Position numbers and translations under genes: made by a program. A DNA stretch of 64,000 bases from Margaritifera margaritifera (Eukaryota; Mollusca; Bivalvia; Unionida; Margaritiferidae), in NCBI GenBank assembly GCA_029931535.1, contig JAQPZY010001418.1, positions 1,771,001 through 1,835,000 on the forward strand. The letters are read 5' to 3'. Shown piece by piece: positions 29,297 through 40,742 of this stretch. The number at the start of each line of letters is the position of its first letter. Position 1 is the stretch's first letter. The notes beneath the pieces were generated by a model. The model was not told where the DNA came from, ran no database searches, and saw only the letters and a list, made by a program, of their open reading frames with translations.

Positions 29297-29361
29297 TATT
29301 GTCGACAATGAAACGGCTTGATCGGAAATCCCGCTCCTGCGTCGACAGTTGAAACAAAATC

Positions 29362-30285
29362 TCGGTCTTAAGAGTTAATCAGTAGGATTTATTACATGTT
29401 GCAAGGCATTACTTCTCACAAGAGTTAATCAGTAGGATTTATTACATGTTGCAAGACATTGCTTCTCACAAGAGTTAATCAGTAGGATTTATTACATGTT
29501 GCAAGACATTGCTTCTCACAAGAGTTAATCAGTAGGATTTATTACATGTTGCAAGACATTACTTCTCACAAGAGTTAATCAGTAGGATTTATTACATGTT
29601 GCAAGACATTGCTTATCACAAGAGTTAATCAGTAGGATTTATTACATGTTGCAAGACATTACTTCTCACAAGAGTTAATCAGTAGGATTTATTACATGTT
29701 GCAAGACATTACTTCTCACAAGAGTTAATCAGTAGGATTTATTACATGTTGCAAGACATTGCTTCTCACAAGAGTTAATCAGTAGGATTTATTACATGTT
29801 GCAAGACATTACTTCTCACAAGAGTTAATCAGTAGGATTTATTACATGTTGCAAGAGATTACATGTTGCAAGACATTGCTTCTCACAAGAGTTAATCAGT
29901 AGGATTTATTACATGTTGCAAGACATTACTTCTCTCACAAGAGTTAATCTTTATTACATGTTGCAAGACATTACTTCTCACAAGAGTTAATCAGTAGGAT
30001 TTATTACATGTTGCAAGACATTACTTCTCACAAGAGTTAATCAGTAGGATTTATTACATGTTGCAAGACATTACTTCTCACAAGAGTTAATCAGTAGGAT
30101 TTATTACATGTTCTAAGACATTACTTATCACAAGAGTTAAGCAGTAGGATTTATTACATGTTCCAAGATATTACTTATCAAAAGAGTTAATCAGCAGGAT
30201 TTATTACATGTTCCAAGATATTACTTATCACAAGAGTTAATCAGTAGGATTTATTATATGTTGCAAGACATTGCTCATTGTATGT
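29362..30285. repeat. 50-bp satellite, about 18 copies
   Basis: Units contain AGAGTTAATCAGTAGGATTT and ATTACATGTTGCAAGACATT. Copies are nearly identical, with some diverged units at the right end. It starts 65 bp after the Polinton duplication. Confidence 0.97.
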
Positions 30286-30911
30286 ACATATCAAATTGTA
30301 ATGAATATTATCCTACAACCATATACGAAACAATACAAATTGTTTGACAAATGGTCCCCGCAGCCACTCTGTTAAAAGATATCGTTTTTGGTACCGCAAG
30401 ATGAAATATATCCGGTATTTACGCAGAAGAAAAATTTATTTTTATTATATACCAAACTTGCTCCAGAATCGAAGCTTAGAAGATTAAACTCATTCTTCAG
30501 CACAACACAACACCCCCCTTTTCGTAAATTCATCTCACTTTCATGGGATGATCATATAAATATCAGTGACTTAAGAGAGCGGAAGGATTGGGGTGACCTA
30601 TTCTGTCGCAGTCAATTATATTTATGACGTTTTGCAAACTATTTCATCACATCTAACCACAAACCAAGTCCGATTCAGGAATGCATGACAGAGGATTTAT
30701 CACTGTTGTCAAGGAAGTAAGGGGAAAAAACTTCATAGAGACGCAAACGGCGTCGAGTCAGATTTCTTCCGCAAAAATTAATTTCCATGTCTGAAATGTA
30801 ATTCAGTTTCTATTTACTTGTTCTAGCTCACCAAGTGCTCATTTTTGTTGCTGCAGGTATAGCTTCTGTAGGCACACACAATCATGCGTCGCATGGCATG
30901 ATGGGAAATCT

Positions 30912-30968
30912 TATATTTTCACATGTGAATATATAAGGCTATATTTTTCACATGTGAAAATATAAGAA
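30912..30968. repeat. Two adjacent palindromes centred on CACATGTG
   Basis: TATTTTCACATGTGAATATA and TTTTTCACATGTGAAAATAT lie side by side, giving a near-perfect inverted repeat with an E-box-like core at each centre. Confidence 0.7.
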
Positions 30969-31024
30969 TGAAAAAATAAGAAAGTTATTTCGCCAATAAG
31001 TTTCTTTATTTCACACTCATGTAT

Positions 31025-31275
31025 ATAATAAAACCCTATACCACGAGTTTTATCTGCTTTATTTTAAAAGCGACTTCACCCGTGAAAATGTAATTTTCAG
31101 AATTCCTTGTTTTTCCTATTACATGAAGTCAACTGCTTTTAAAATAATTAAATGATTGAAATCGATCTGTAGACTACTTCAATCCTAAATCCCCCGTGAC
31201 AATTCATGTCGGGTTCAAATTATATTTGTTTACTCTGATTAATCGGAAAATTACATAATTTTAGATTCGATTAAT
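31025..31275. repeat. Diverged ~240-bp duplication, copy 1
   Basis: Shares a long series of words with 31912-32165, including TAAATC(C/T)CC(C/T)GTGACA and GTCGGGTTCAAAT(A/T)AT, in the same order and orientation. Confidence 0.75.
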
Positions 31276-31911
31276 TTTTATTTTTCTTATCTTTTTTTAA
31301 ATTTTTTTAACGAATATGATTTGAAATTCATGTGTTCCGTGGCGGCGCTATTTTGTTGTTGCTTGAAAAGTTAATAATCAAGCGCGACTCATAGATGTTG
31401 ACTTCTTGGGGAAAGACTAAAGACAACAAGACTTTCATCTAAATAATTGGTGATATTTAAATATCATAAACAAACTTTTTCCATTATTATACTTGTTTGC
31501 TTTTCATGACAGCTCAATAGCACTCTTTTTAATGCCACTGTTAATTACAGTCTGTCTATCACTTATGAGACAAAAGTGCGGAAAGGTGCATTATGGGCAC
31601 ATGCAACATTTACCAACACAAAATTATAATTACAAAAAAATCTAATTCTTTACTATATTATGGAACTTGGACCGACAGCCTGTCACTTCAAAGATCAAAG
31701 TGTGGGGAAAAGAACCATGTATGAATCTAGAGCTTACAGTGGGATAGCGTGGAATAAGCAAACTGTAAGCTTATTGACACAACGCTACTATCCAGTGGGA
31801 TAGAATGGAATAAACAAACTGTTTAATACAGAGGGAAATTGTACCAAAATAATGGGCGAATTACAAAACATTTATATAGTGACGCTTGTAAGACTCAGTA
31901 TCAGTGTCTTC

Positions 31912-32165
31912 TCTGAGTATAAAAACCTTGTATCGCAAGCTTTCTCTGCTTTTTCTTTTAAAAGAAACGTTACACTTGAAATGTTCAGAATCCTTTGTTT
32001 CCAAATGACATGAAATGAACTGTTTTTTGTTTTTGTTTTTTTTAAATCAGTTAACAATTGTAATCGATCATTAGCCTAGTTCAAATCTTAAATCTCCTGT
32101 GACAGTTCCCGTCGGGTTCAAATAATAATGTTTACTCCGATTAAGATGAAATTTAATAAATATCA
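31912..32165. repeat. Diverged ~240-bp duplication, copy 2
   Basis: Partner of 31025-31275. Probably two copies of one interspersed repeat. Confidence 0.75.
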
Positions 32166-32860
32166 TCGATTAAAAATAATCTGATTTCCGTACTAGCAGA
32201 GACGAACAATTTAATTTGTCATCATATCGGAAAGCAGCATAGTCCCCACTGAACAGAGTTAACATAATCAGCCGATCCTTAAATACATTATAAATCCCCT
32301 AAATATGACAAAGATGATGATATATGATCCAATTTCTCGGTATTCAAGTTGAACAGTTTCTTTGTAAATACAACTGATCCTTGCAACCACTATATTAATA
32401 AAACGTATTCATTCCTTTTTGTAATATGGATCAATATTATTTGTAAGGTGGCTACTGTATATGGGTAAGGCTTTACGGATGCTTCAGTCGATATTCTATT
32501 CAATTTTCATAACTGGTTTCATTAATATGAAAATTATTCATACGAAACAAAATTTAATATAATATGCACCAGGGGAGTTCGTTGTATTATCCAAATGAGA
32601 TCATTAGTAGTTCAGAATAATCATTTTTTTGTAATCGCTGGCTTATGTTTGCATATCACTTTATGAAAGGAATAAATTTAGATATTTGAAAACCTCCGTG
32701 CGCTTTTGAACAGTATCAACCCGTGTGCTGCTGTTGACACTCTTGAGCAATTCGAATTATTTGTTTACATAAAGATGAAAATATATTTTACATAAAATGC
32801 AAAGTAGCGGTTCCCTGCACCATTCATATTTTGTCTCGGACATAGCAATAAAAGTTATTT

Positions 32861-33121
32861 GTGTCATTTTATAGAATTTACAAACCAGTTCACGCAGAAA
32901 CATCGAACACGCATTGTTTCTTTGTGTTGCTGGTTTTTGTTTTTCTCATGATCAATGCCGTTCTCAGCGTGGTTACCAACAACAGTGTAGCACTTACTGG
33001 AACTGACATCAAGCAAACCCAATTGAGCACAGGGTGGAAAATACCTGGCATTGTATTAGTATTATCCAATTGTATTTGTCTAACAGCGACTTCTACCATC
33101 TGTCAGGTTTATGTATATTAA
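32861..33121 (+). CDS. Possible host exon encoding membrane segments
   Basis: An 86-codon open frame without an early ATG. It is preceded by an acceptor-like CATTTTATAG at 32864-32873, so coding might start at about 32874. It has two hydrophobic segments, roughly residues 20-37 (FFVLLVFVFLMINAVLSV) and 63-83. The first follows an R-I-Y-K-P string that loosely recalls the end of the DRY region of rhodopsin-family receptors, so an exon of a 7TM receptor is conceivable. No conserved Trp of TM4 and no neighbouring exon was found. Weak call. Confidence 0.25.
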   Translation: MSFYRIYKPVHAETSNTHCFFVLLVFVFLMINAVLSVVTNNSVALTGTDIKQTQLSTGWKIPGIVLVLSNCICLTATSTICQVYVY

Positions 33122-34945
33122 ACGTTGATGTCTTCTGTTTCTTTCTTTTGAATGATAAAAATCAATTGTTAGTGGCTCATTCGTTCCCCTTTCAATAATT
33201 CAACCCTGACCGAAATTTTAAAAAGATACTTGGACACATTTATTTGAAATTTAAATGTACGCTATTTACGCTATTTTTTTAAAAACAAAATCTTTACGAC
33301 CATGAAAGATTGCATCTGATACTAAATTATATTTTTAGTAGCACCCTTGTAAATGTAGTTTGCATCAAGGCCATTTTCAGTTGTTAGAAAAATGTTCATG
33401 ATGAAGCATATAAGCATGTGACAAAATCAAAGTAATCAAAGCCTTGTTCATTTCATACTTATGCTAATCTAACCATTTATAGGTTAATAGCAGTTTGAAG
33501 ACCTTAATTTTTTAATTTCACAATTGCAGTAAAAAGTTAAATTTTATTCTTAAATCGACACACTTAATCTGGATTTCGCCAGCATAACATCATTCAAGAC
33601 TTAAGTTTAAGCCGGACTTAAAATTGATTTATTAAATGTCTGAAGTCTAGATTTAAGGCATTTTGGGTGAAATTGGAACTTGATATCATTTTTTAAGATC
33701 GCTGAGCCTTCATGTGTTCTATGTAAACTAATAAAATAAAACAAATTATTTCAACTTTTCCTCATTCGGGACGAGTAATGGTATTCATGACATGTACAAT
33801 ACCCTACAGACCTGTTGGTATACTTCCCATGTTTTTTTTATATAAATTTAAGTGTACAATTAAAACTAGTATTGCGCAACTCATCCCTGAGGTGTGAACA
33901 ATAAATAATAGATCTTCTTTCAACCCCAGGTTGCAAATGAAAATCTGCGAACGCTGTATTACTTATTTTTCTGAACATTGTTCCACTATTCCATCCTTTT
34001 GAAACTGAATGAAATTTCAAACGGAGTAATGACTGTCTAGAAGTCATCAAATCTATATAGTCACAAATATTGTTAAATTTCAATCTCCCAATATATAGGA
34101 AAATGTATACGACACTGCACACTCACATGAGCTGTCATAGGCTTTATGGTATTGTACTCAAGTTAACTTAAACTGTTGTAAATAAAATGAAACATCTGGT
34201 CTACGATGATATTAAATACATATATAATCATTCTTCGATCCTCATATTTGACTTTTAGTTGTGTATATATGCGAAATCTCGACCGATCACTTTTTGTCTT
34301 GTGCGATCTAATATGGACATAGCAGAAAAAAAAGAAGAAAAAAACAAGTTTAAAAAAATATTCGATCGCTCATGTTTTTGTGTATCATCTTATAATAAAA
34401 AGTATTAAAAACAAATCACTAGACCAGGCAGCCAGTAGTATAATACACATCTTTGGTATTTTTTTATTTTTTATTTTCTAGACCAGTCAGCATATGAAGA
34501 CGATTAGTTAACAAATAAACTCCATATTTTATACATCATAAATAATGAACAAAGTTGCATTATATTGAACTGAACAGTTTTCAGAAAGGTGAATTTGATC
34601 AATACTAAAATGTAAACCAACGCCTGCGATGTACTTTCAGGTTTTCAGGGCCATTTAAGATCTTTACATATTTCGAATACTGGTCATGCCCTTTCCAAGA
34701 AAGACTTGTTTCAAGAATAACTTAAGTTTTTATTAACTGTTTCTTATATGAAGCCCCTTGGCTATACTAAGGAACTTATTTTAAGCAAGAGTGTATAATT
34801 TTGTCAGATATGCTACTTTGTACTTGAGTGGATAACAACATGTAGACTTGATAGTATGTATTCCAATAATATCATACAAAACTCGAATTACGTTTTTATT
34901 CAACCTTCTTGATTTCAATCATTCAGCTCGCTGAATTTAATTACT
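33122..34945. other. AT-rich non-coding stretch
   Basis: No supported gene. A 94-codon minus frame at 33838-34122 has no recognisable domain. Confidence 0.5.
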
Positions 34946-34974
34946 TGTATACAGAGACGAATCGTTTAAGTCTT

Positions 34975-35110
34975 ATGTTATCCTGTCAAGTTATTCCATT
35001 CATCACATACTTGTCTATCTAGATATTCTATTCATCACAGACTTGTCTATCAAGTTATTCCATTCATCTCAGACTTGTCTGTCAAGTTATTCCATTCATC
35101 ACAGACGTGT
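34975..35110. repeat. ~33-bp tandem repeat, 4 copies
   Basis: CAAGTTATTCCATTCATCAC followed by AGACTTGTCTGT(C), four imperfect copies. Confidence 0.85.
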
Positions 35111-35164
35111 TTTGTCCAGGTTTTGATCAAGCCTCAATCTTATTCATTCGCAGTTCAGTCAAAT

Positions 35165-36015
35165 TCTGAGACTTTCAAAAATCACAAGGCCAATAGTACG
35201 ATCTATATCAGTTAATTCACCCCTATTATACAGTTCAATAGCCCGATCAATAACATTTAATTCACCCCTTTTATACAGCCAAATGGATAGATCCCGAATG
35301 ATGTCATTTTGGCAGCCGTATTTGTGGTATGCTGACCGATTTTGTTTTGATTTTATATGGTGTTTGGAAGTTGAAATAAATTCTTTGAATCTCAAGAAAC
35401 CGTTACAAACCATACATAAAAAAAAGAACACAAACCCGGCTTTCAGTCAGTATCTATACCTGTAATTTATAAGTTGATTTGACCTCAGTGTGCTCCGTTA
35501 CAAATGGCCAATTTTGGTGGCCATATGTAGGAGAAACTGCCAGGTTCGCCATAATCCATCTAAAATAGGCAGAAAATCGTCTGCTAGTGACCTTATCCGG
35601 AAGCATCTATAGTCCGATCTATAACACTTAATTAATTTTATATTATACAGCCCAAAAGTCCGATTGATAACACTTAATTCATCCCTATTATACAGCCCAA
35701 CAGTCCGAGCTATAACACTTAATTCATCCCTAATATACAGGCCAATAGCCCAAAATGCAGCATTCAATTCACCCGTAGCATAGTGTCCAATAGTCCGATC
35801 TAGAACACTTAATTCATCCCTAATATACAGCCCAATAGTCCAAAATACAGCACTTAATTCACCCCTATTATGCAGCCCAATAGTCCGATCTAGAACACTT
35901 AATTCATCCCTAATATACAGCCCAATAGTCCAAAATACAGCACTCAATTAACCTCTATTATGCAGCCCAATAGTCCGATCTAGAACACTTAATTCATCCC
36001 TATTGTACAGCCAAA
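35165..36015. repeat. ~46-bp repeat family TTAATTCATCCCTA
   Basis: Imperfect units of 45-47 bp with TTAATTCA(T/C)CCCTA...TACAGCCCAATAGTCC, clustered at 35205-35290 and 35625-36015 with unrelated sequence between. The minus frame at 35498-35947 (YIRDELSV repeats) is a translation of it. Confidence 0.9.
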
Positions 36016-36053
36016 ATTAAATTAAGAGAAATGTTGACATGTAACGCTATAAA

Positions 36054-36313
36054 TTGTTCTAAACTGAACATTATTCACCTACACACAATCATCCATCCAC
36101 CGTACATTTATTACACAATTCTAAACTGAACATTATTCACCTACACACAATCATCCATCCACCGTACATTTATTACACAATTCTAAACTGAACATTATTC
36201 ACCTACACACAATCATCCATCCACCGTACATTTATTACACAATTCTAAACTGAACATTATTCACCTACACACAATCATCCATCCACAGTACATTTATTAC
36301 ACAATTCTAAACT
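36054..36313. repeat. 62-bp tandem repeat, 4 copies
   Basis: TTCTAAACTGAACATTATTC and CACAATCATCCATCCAC in near-identical units. Confidence 0.96.
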
Positions 36314-36354
36314 GAGTCATAATATGACTAATATAACAGGAAAACAAGAAGTAG

Positions 36355-38125
36355 CCTGAACAAACATACTTATATAAAACACATCCAACTAATGAAATAC
36401 CCTGAACAAAGATACCGATATACATACATCCAACTACAGGAAATAACATACTTATATAAAACACATCCAACTACATGAAATACCCTGAACAAAGATACCG
36501 ATATACATACATCCAACTACAGGAAATAACATACTTATATAAAACACATCCAACTACATGAAATACCCTGAACAAAGATACTGATATACATACATCCAAC
36601 TACAGGAAATAACATACTTATATAAAACACATCCAACTACATGAAATACCCTGAACAAAGATACCGATATACATACATCCAACTACAGGAAATAACATAC
36701 TTATATAAAACACATCCAACTACATGAAATACCCTGAATAAAGATACTGATATACATACATCCAACTACAGGAAATAACATACTTATATAAAACACATCC
36801 AACTACATGAAATACCCTGAACAAAGATACTGATATACATACATCCAACTACAGGAAATAACATACTTATATAAAACACATCCAACTACATGAAATACCC
36901 TGAACAAAGATACTGATATACATACATCCAACTACAGGAAATAACATACCTATATAAAACACATCCAACTACATGAAATACCCTGAACAAAGATACCGAT
37001 ATACCTACATCCAACTACAGGAAATAACATACTTATATAAAATACATCCAACTACATGAAATACCCTGAACAAAGATACTGATATACATACATCCAACTA
37101 CAGGAAATAACATACTTATATAAAACACATCCAACTACATGAAATACCCTGAACAAAGATACTGATATACATACATCCAACTACAGGAAATAACATACTT
37201 ATATAAAACACATCCAACTACATGAAATACCCTGAACAAAGATACTGATATACATACATTCAACTACAGGAAATATCATACTTATATAAAACACATCCAA
37301 CTACATGAAATACCCTGAACAAAGATACCGATATACATACATCCAACTACAGGAAATAACATACTTATATAAAATACATCCAACTACATGAAATACCCTG
37401 AACAAAGATACTGATATACATACATCCAACTACAGGAAATAACATACTTATATAAATACATCCAACTACATGAAATACCCTGAACAAAGATACTGATATA
37501 CATAAATCCAACTACAGGAAATAACATACTTATATAAATACATCCAACTACAGGAAGTAACATACTTAAATAAATACATCCAAGTACACGAGATAACATA
37601 CTTATATAAATACATCCAACTACAGGAAATAACATAATTATATAAATACATCCAACTACAGGAAATAACATACTTAAATAAATACATCAAAGTACACGAG
37701 ATAACATACTTATATAAAACACATCCAACTACATGAAATACCCTGAACAAAGATACTGATATACATACATCCAACTACAGGAAATAACATACTTATATAA
37801 ATACATCCAACTACAGGAAGTAACATACTTAAATAAATACATCAAAGTACACGAGATAACATACTTATATAAATACATCCAACTACAGGAAATAACATAA
37901 TTATATAAATACATCCAACTACAGGAAATAACATACTTAAATAAATACATCCAAGTACACGAAATAACATACTCATATAAATACATCCAACTACAGGAAA
38001 TAACATAATTATATAAATACATCTAACTACATGACATACACTGAACACATATACTTATATAAATACATCCAACTACAGGAAATAACATACTTATATAAAT
38101 ACATCCAAGTACACGAAATAACATT
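36355..38125. repeat. 83-bp dimeric satellite grading into ~41-bp monomers
   Basis: From 36380 to about 37540 the unit is 83 bp: one half with ACATGAAATACCCTGAACAA and one with ACAGGAAATAACATACTTAT, each joined by a CATCCAACT word. From 37540 single ~41-bp halves dominate. Frames on the minus strand (ISCSWMYLYKYV) are translations of the array. Confidence 0.96.
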
Positions 38126-38129
38126 AATT

Positions 38130-38235
38130 AATTAATTAATTAATTCACCCCTATTATACAGTTCAATAACCCGATCAATAACATTTAATTCACCCCTATT
38201 ATACAGCCCAATGGATAGATCCCGAATGATGTTTT
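38130..38235. repeat. Second copy of the TTAATTCACCCCTA repeat segment
   Basis: About 95 bp that match 35205-35305 almost base for base, up to and including GATAGATCCCGAATGATG, then diverge. Confidence 0.85.
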
Positions 38236-38270
38236 ATATTATAATATAAAGACAATAGAAATGTAAATTC

Positions 38271-38637
38271 ATTCCACAATGGCTGCCTCCGTAAAATCTG
38301 CAACATCTACTGGCCAAACAAGATCTCCAATGTGAGCCTATATGCGAAAATTGGATGTAAAAACATTTCTCTGGAGGTCAAGATGCGCAGAACCAAATGG
38401 CTCGGACACGTAATGCGGATGCCACAAGAACGGATACCTAAGGTAGCTCTCAGATGGACACCAGCTGGGAAGCGTAAGCGTGGCCGGCCAAAGACAACCT
38501 GGCGAAGGACAACGATGACGAATCTGGAAGAGATGGGACTTTCCTGGGGCGAAGCACAAGCCATTGCTCAGGACCGACCCAGATGGCGGAAGATGGTTAC
38601 AGCCTTATGTTCCAGTTGGGATGAAAAGGACCCTTAA
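38271..38637 (+). pseudogene. LINE 3' fragment (C-terminal tail of ORF2)
   Basis: Translation in one frame with at most one shift gives NGCLRKICNIYWPNKISN, then RRTKWLGHVMRMPQERIPK, KRKRGRPKTTWRR and a W-G-E-A...DR-x-x-W-R ending. This W-x-GH-x-x-R-M and GRPKTTWRR string is the standard C-terminal end of ORF2 of widespread invertebrate non-LTR retrotransposons. The copy is 5'-truncated, as is usual for LINEs, and sits inside the satellite array. No poly(A) tail or clear target duplication is visible. Confidence 0.85.
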
Positions 38638-38639
38638 CT

Positions 38640-39560
38640 TAAAAACACGAAATAACATACTTATATAAATATTTCCAACTACACGAAATAACACACTTAC
38701 ATAAATACATCTAATTACACGACATACACTAAACAAACATACTTATATAAATTCATCCAACTACACAAAATAACATACTTATATAAATACAGCCTAACTA
38801 CACGAAAAACACTGAACAAACGTACTTATACAAAATACATCAAATTACACGAAATACCTTGAACAAACATATTTATATAAATACATCAAACCACACGAAA
38901 TAACTTGAACAAATATACTTTTATAAATAGGACTAAAAACACGAAATACCTTGAACAAACATACTTATATAATACATCCAACTGCACCAAATAACATACT
39001 TATATAAATACATCCAACTACACGAAATAACATACTTATATAAATACATCCAACTACACGAAATACACTGAACAAACATACTTATATCAATACATCCAAT
39101 TACAGAAAATAACTTGAACAAACATACTTATATAAATATATCCAAGTACACGAAATACCTTGAACAAACATATTTGTATAAATAAATCAAACTACACGAA
39201 ATGCATTGAACAAACATACTTATATAAATACATCCAACTACACGAAATACACTGAACAAACATACTTATATGAATACATCCAATTACACGAAATACACTG
39301 AACAAACATACTTATATAAATACGTCCAACTACACGAAATACACTGAACAAACATACTTATATAAATACATCAAACTACACGAAATATACTGAATAAACA
39401 TACTTATATAAATACATCCAACTACACGAAATACACTTAACAAGCATACTTATATAAATACATCCAATTACCCGAAATACACTGAACAAATATACTTATA
39501 TAAATACATCAAATTACACGAAATACACTAAACAAACATACTTTTATAAATACATCCATG
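38640..39560. repeat. Diverged monomeric ~40-bp satellite
   Basis: Units of ACACGAAATA(A/C)...AACATACTTATATAAATACATCCAACT, more diverged than the dimeric array at 36355-38125 and of the same family. Confidence 0.93.
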
Positions 39561-40600
39561 CAAACATCTAGCTAAGAATCCATTCATCTTTCCATCCATT
39601 CATGCATCCGTCAATGCATGTTTACACACATATACTAAGATTTTCTACTGTATTTTTCATTGGAATAGTATATAAAGTGATGATTGTCAGACACCCACCT
39701 ATCTTCGCATACTTCAGACTTGGTATTTTCTTTTTGATGGCGGAGTAGTAAGGGCTGGGTTACTGGTAAATCACTTTGATATACTACTGACTTCAAGTAC
39801 CGAGGCGATAGAACTTTAGTGTTTTGTCCAGGGACACTCCTTGGCAACCGACAATAGTTGGTCGGGGCAGGATTCTAATCCACAATCCGCCGTGTATATG
39901 TCCTCCACGTGATGGCTGCTAAGATGACAGCATGTCATCCACCGGCTTGGTGCAGCGACAACATATAGAGAACTATGTCGTCTGCAAGACACGTGTACCG
40001 ATTATTTGTGTTCACAGTAGTTATATGGTAAAAAACTATATTTTGTGTTTTGTGTTCACAAAATGTCTGGAGTAAGTTGTAAACAGTGTTGCCTTAATGT
40101 ATCAAATTATTTCCATTTTGAAAATAGCGCTGATTATCTTTTCCTTGATAAAATTCTAAACATGAAAACAACTACAGTGCGACAACTGCGATGCAAAAAT
40201 CGATGCTGATTTGGTGAATTTTATAAGTGTTGTATTTTATTTGTGGATTCGAGTACATACCTCGATGAGATTACAGGACAAAATTCATAATCATAACGTT
40301 CAAACAGATTTTACAATAAAAATAAAGAAATGAGAAATTCATCCTTAAACAGGGTTACAAAACAAAACGAATCGGAGTGAACGTGTTGATAAAACTGCCG
40401 CTCCATTTGTTTTTAAATGTTATATTGAATGGTTCGAACCTCCATCTTTTGCAATACAATAGTACATAGCATTTCTTCAGTATTCCAGGCCATCGTGCAC
40501 GAGTTAAGAGGAGGATACGTAACGCGCTCATCATAGTGCGTATCTGTGCGCATTTTGTCAGGCACTGATCTTATGTTGTACCAAATATATAGAGGATATA
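39561..40600. other. Non-coding, possible SINE-like segment
   Basis: At 39830-39965 there is a GC-richer block in which the minus strand reads GGATTAGAATCCTGCCCCGA, loosely like a tRNA-derived B box. Otherwise nothing is recognised. Confidence 0.35.
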
Positions 40601-40609
40601 CGTTTTTTG

Positions 40610-40742
40610 AGTAGATATAAGGAAATATTTCACAAGTGAATTGGGAAACATTGTATTGTCACGAGTGGCGAAGCCACGAGCGATAAATTCAAAATGTTTC
40701 CACTTCACGAATGAAATATTTCATTGTATCTACTTAAAGAAA
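40610..40742. mobile_element. Small palindromic MITE-like element
   Basis: GTAGATATAAGGAAATATTTCAC at the left pairs with GAATGAAATATTTCATTGTATCTAC at the right, around a core of CACGAGTGGCGAAGCCACGAG that is itself palindromic. The arms match over about 45 bp. Confidence 0.7.

Larger units (their letters stand above)
30286..32860. other. AT-rich non-coding stretch with duplicated segment
   Basis: No gene is supported. It contains palindromes at 30912-30968 and a diverged ~240-bp duplication (31025-31275 and 31912-32165), listed separately. Confidence 0.5.

Noticed and set aside
32861..33121. Definite seven-transmembrane receptor exon
   Set aside because: Only a loose resemblance after an R-I-Y-K-P string. 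The diagnostic TM4 tryptophan and neighbouring exons are absent, so it is kept only as a weak possible exon.
37384..38048. Minus-strand membrane-like repeat proteins (ISCSWMYLYKYV)
   Set aside because: They are translations of the 83/41-bp satellite.
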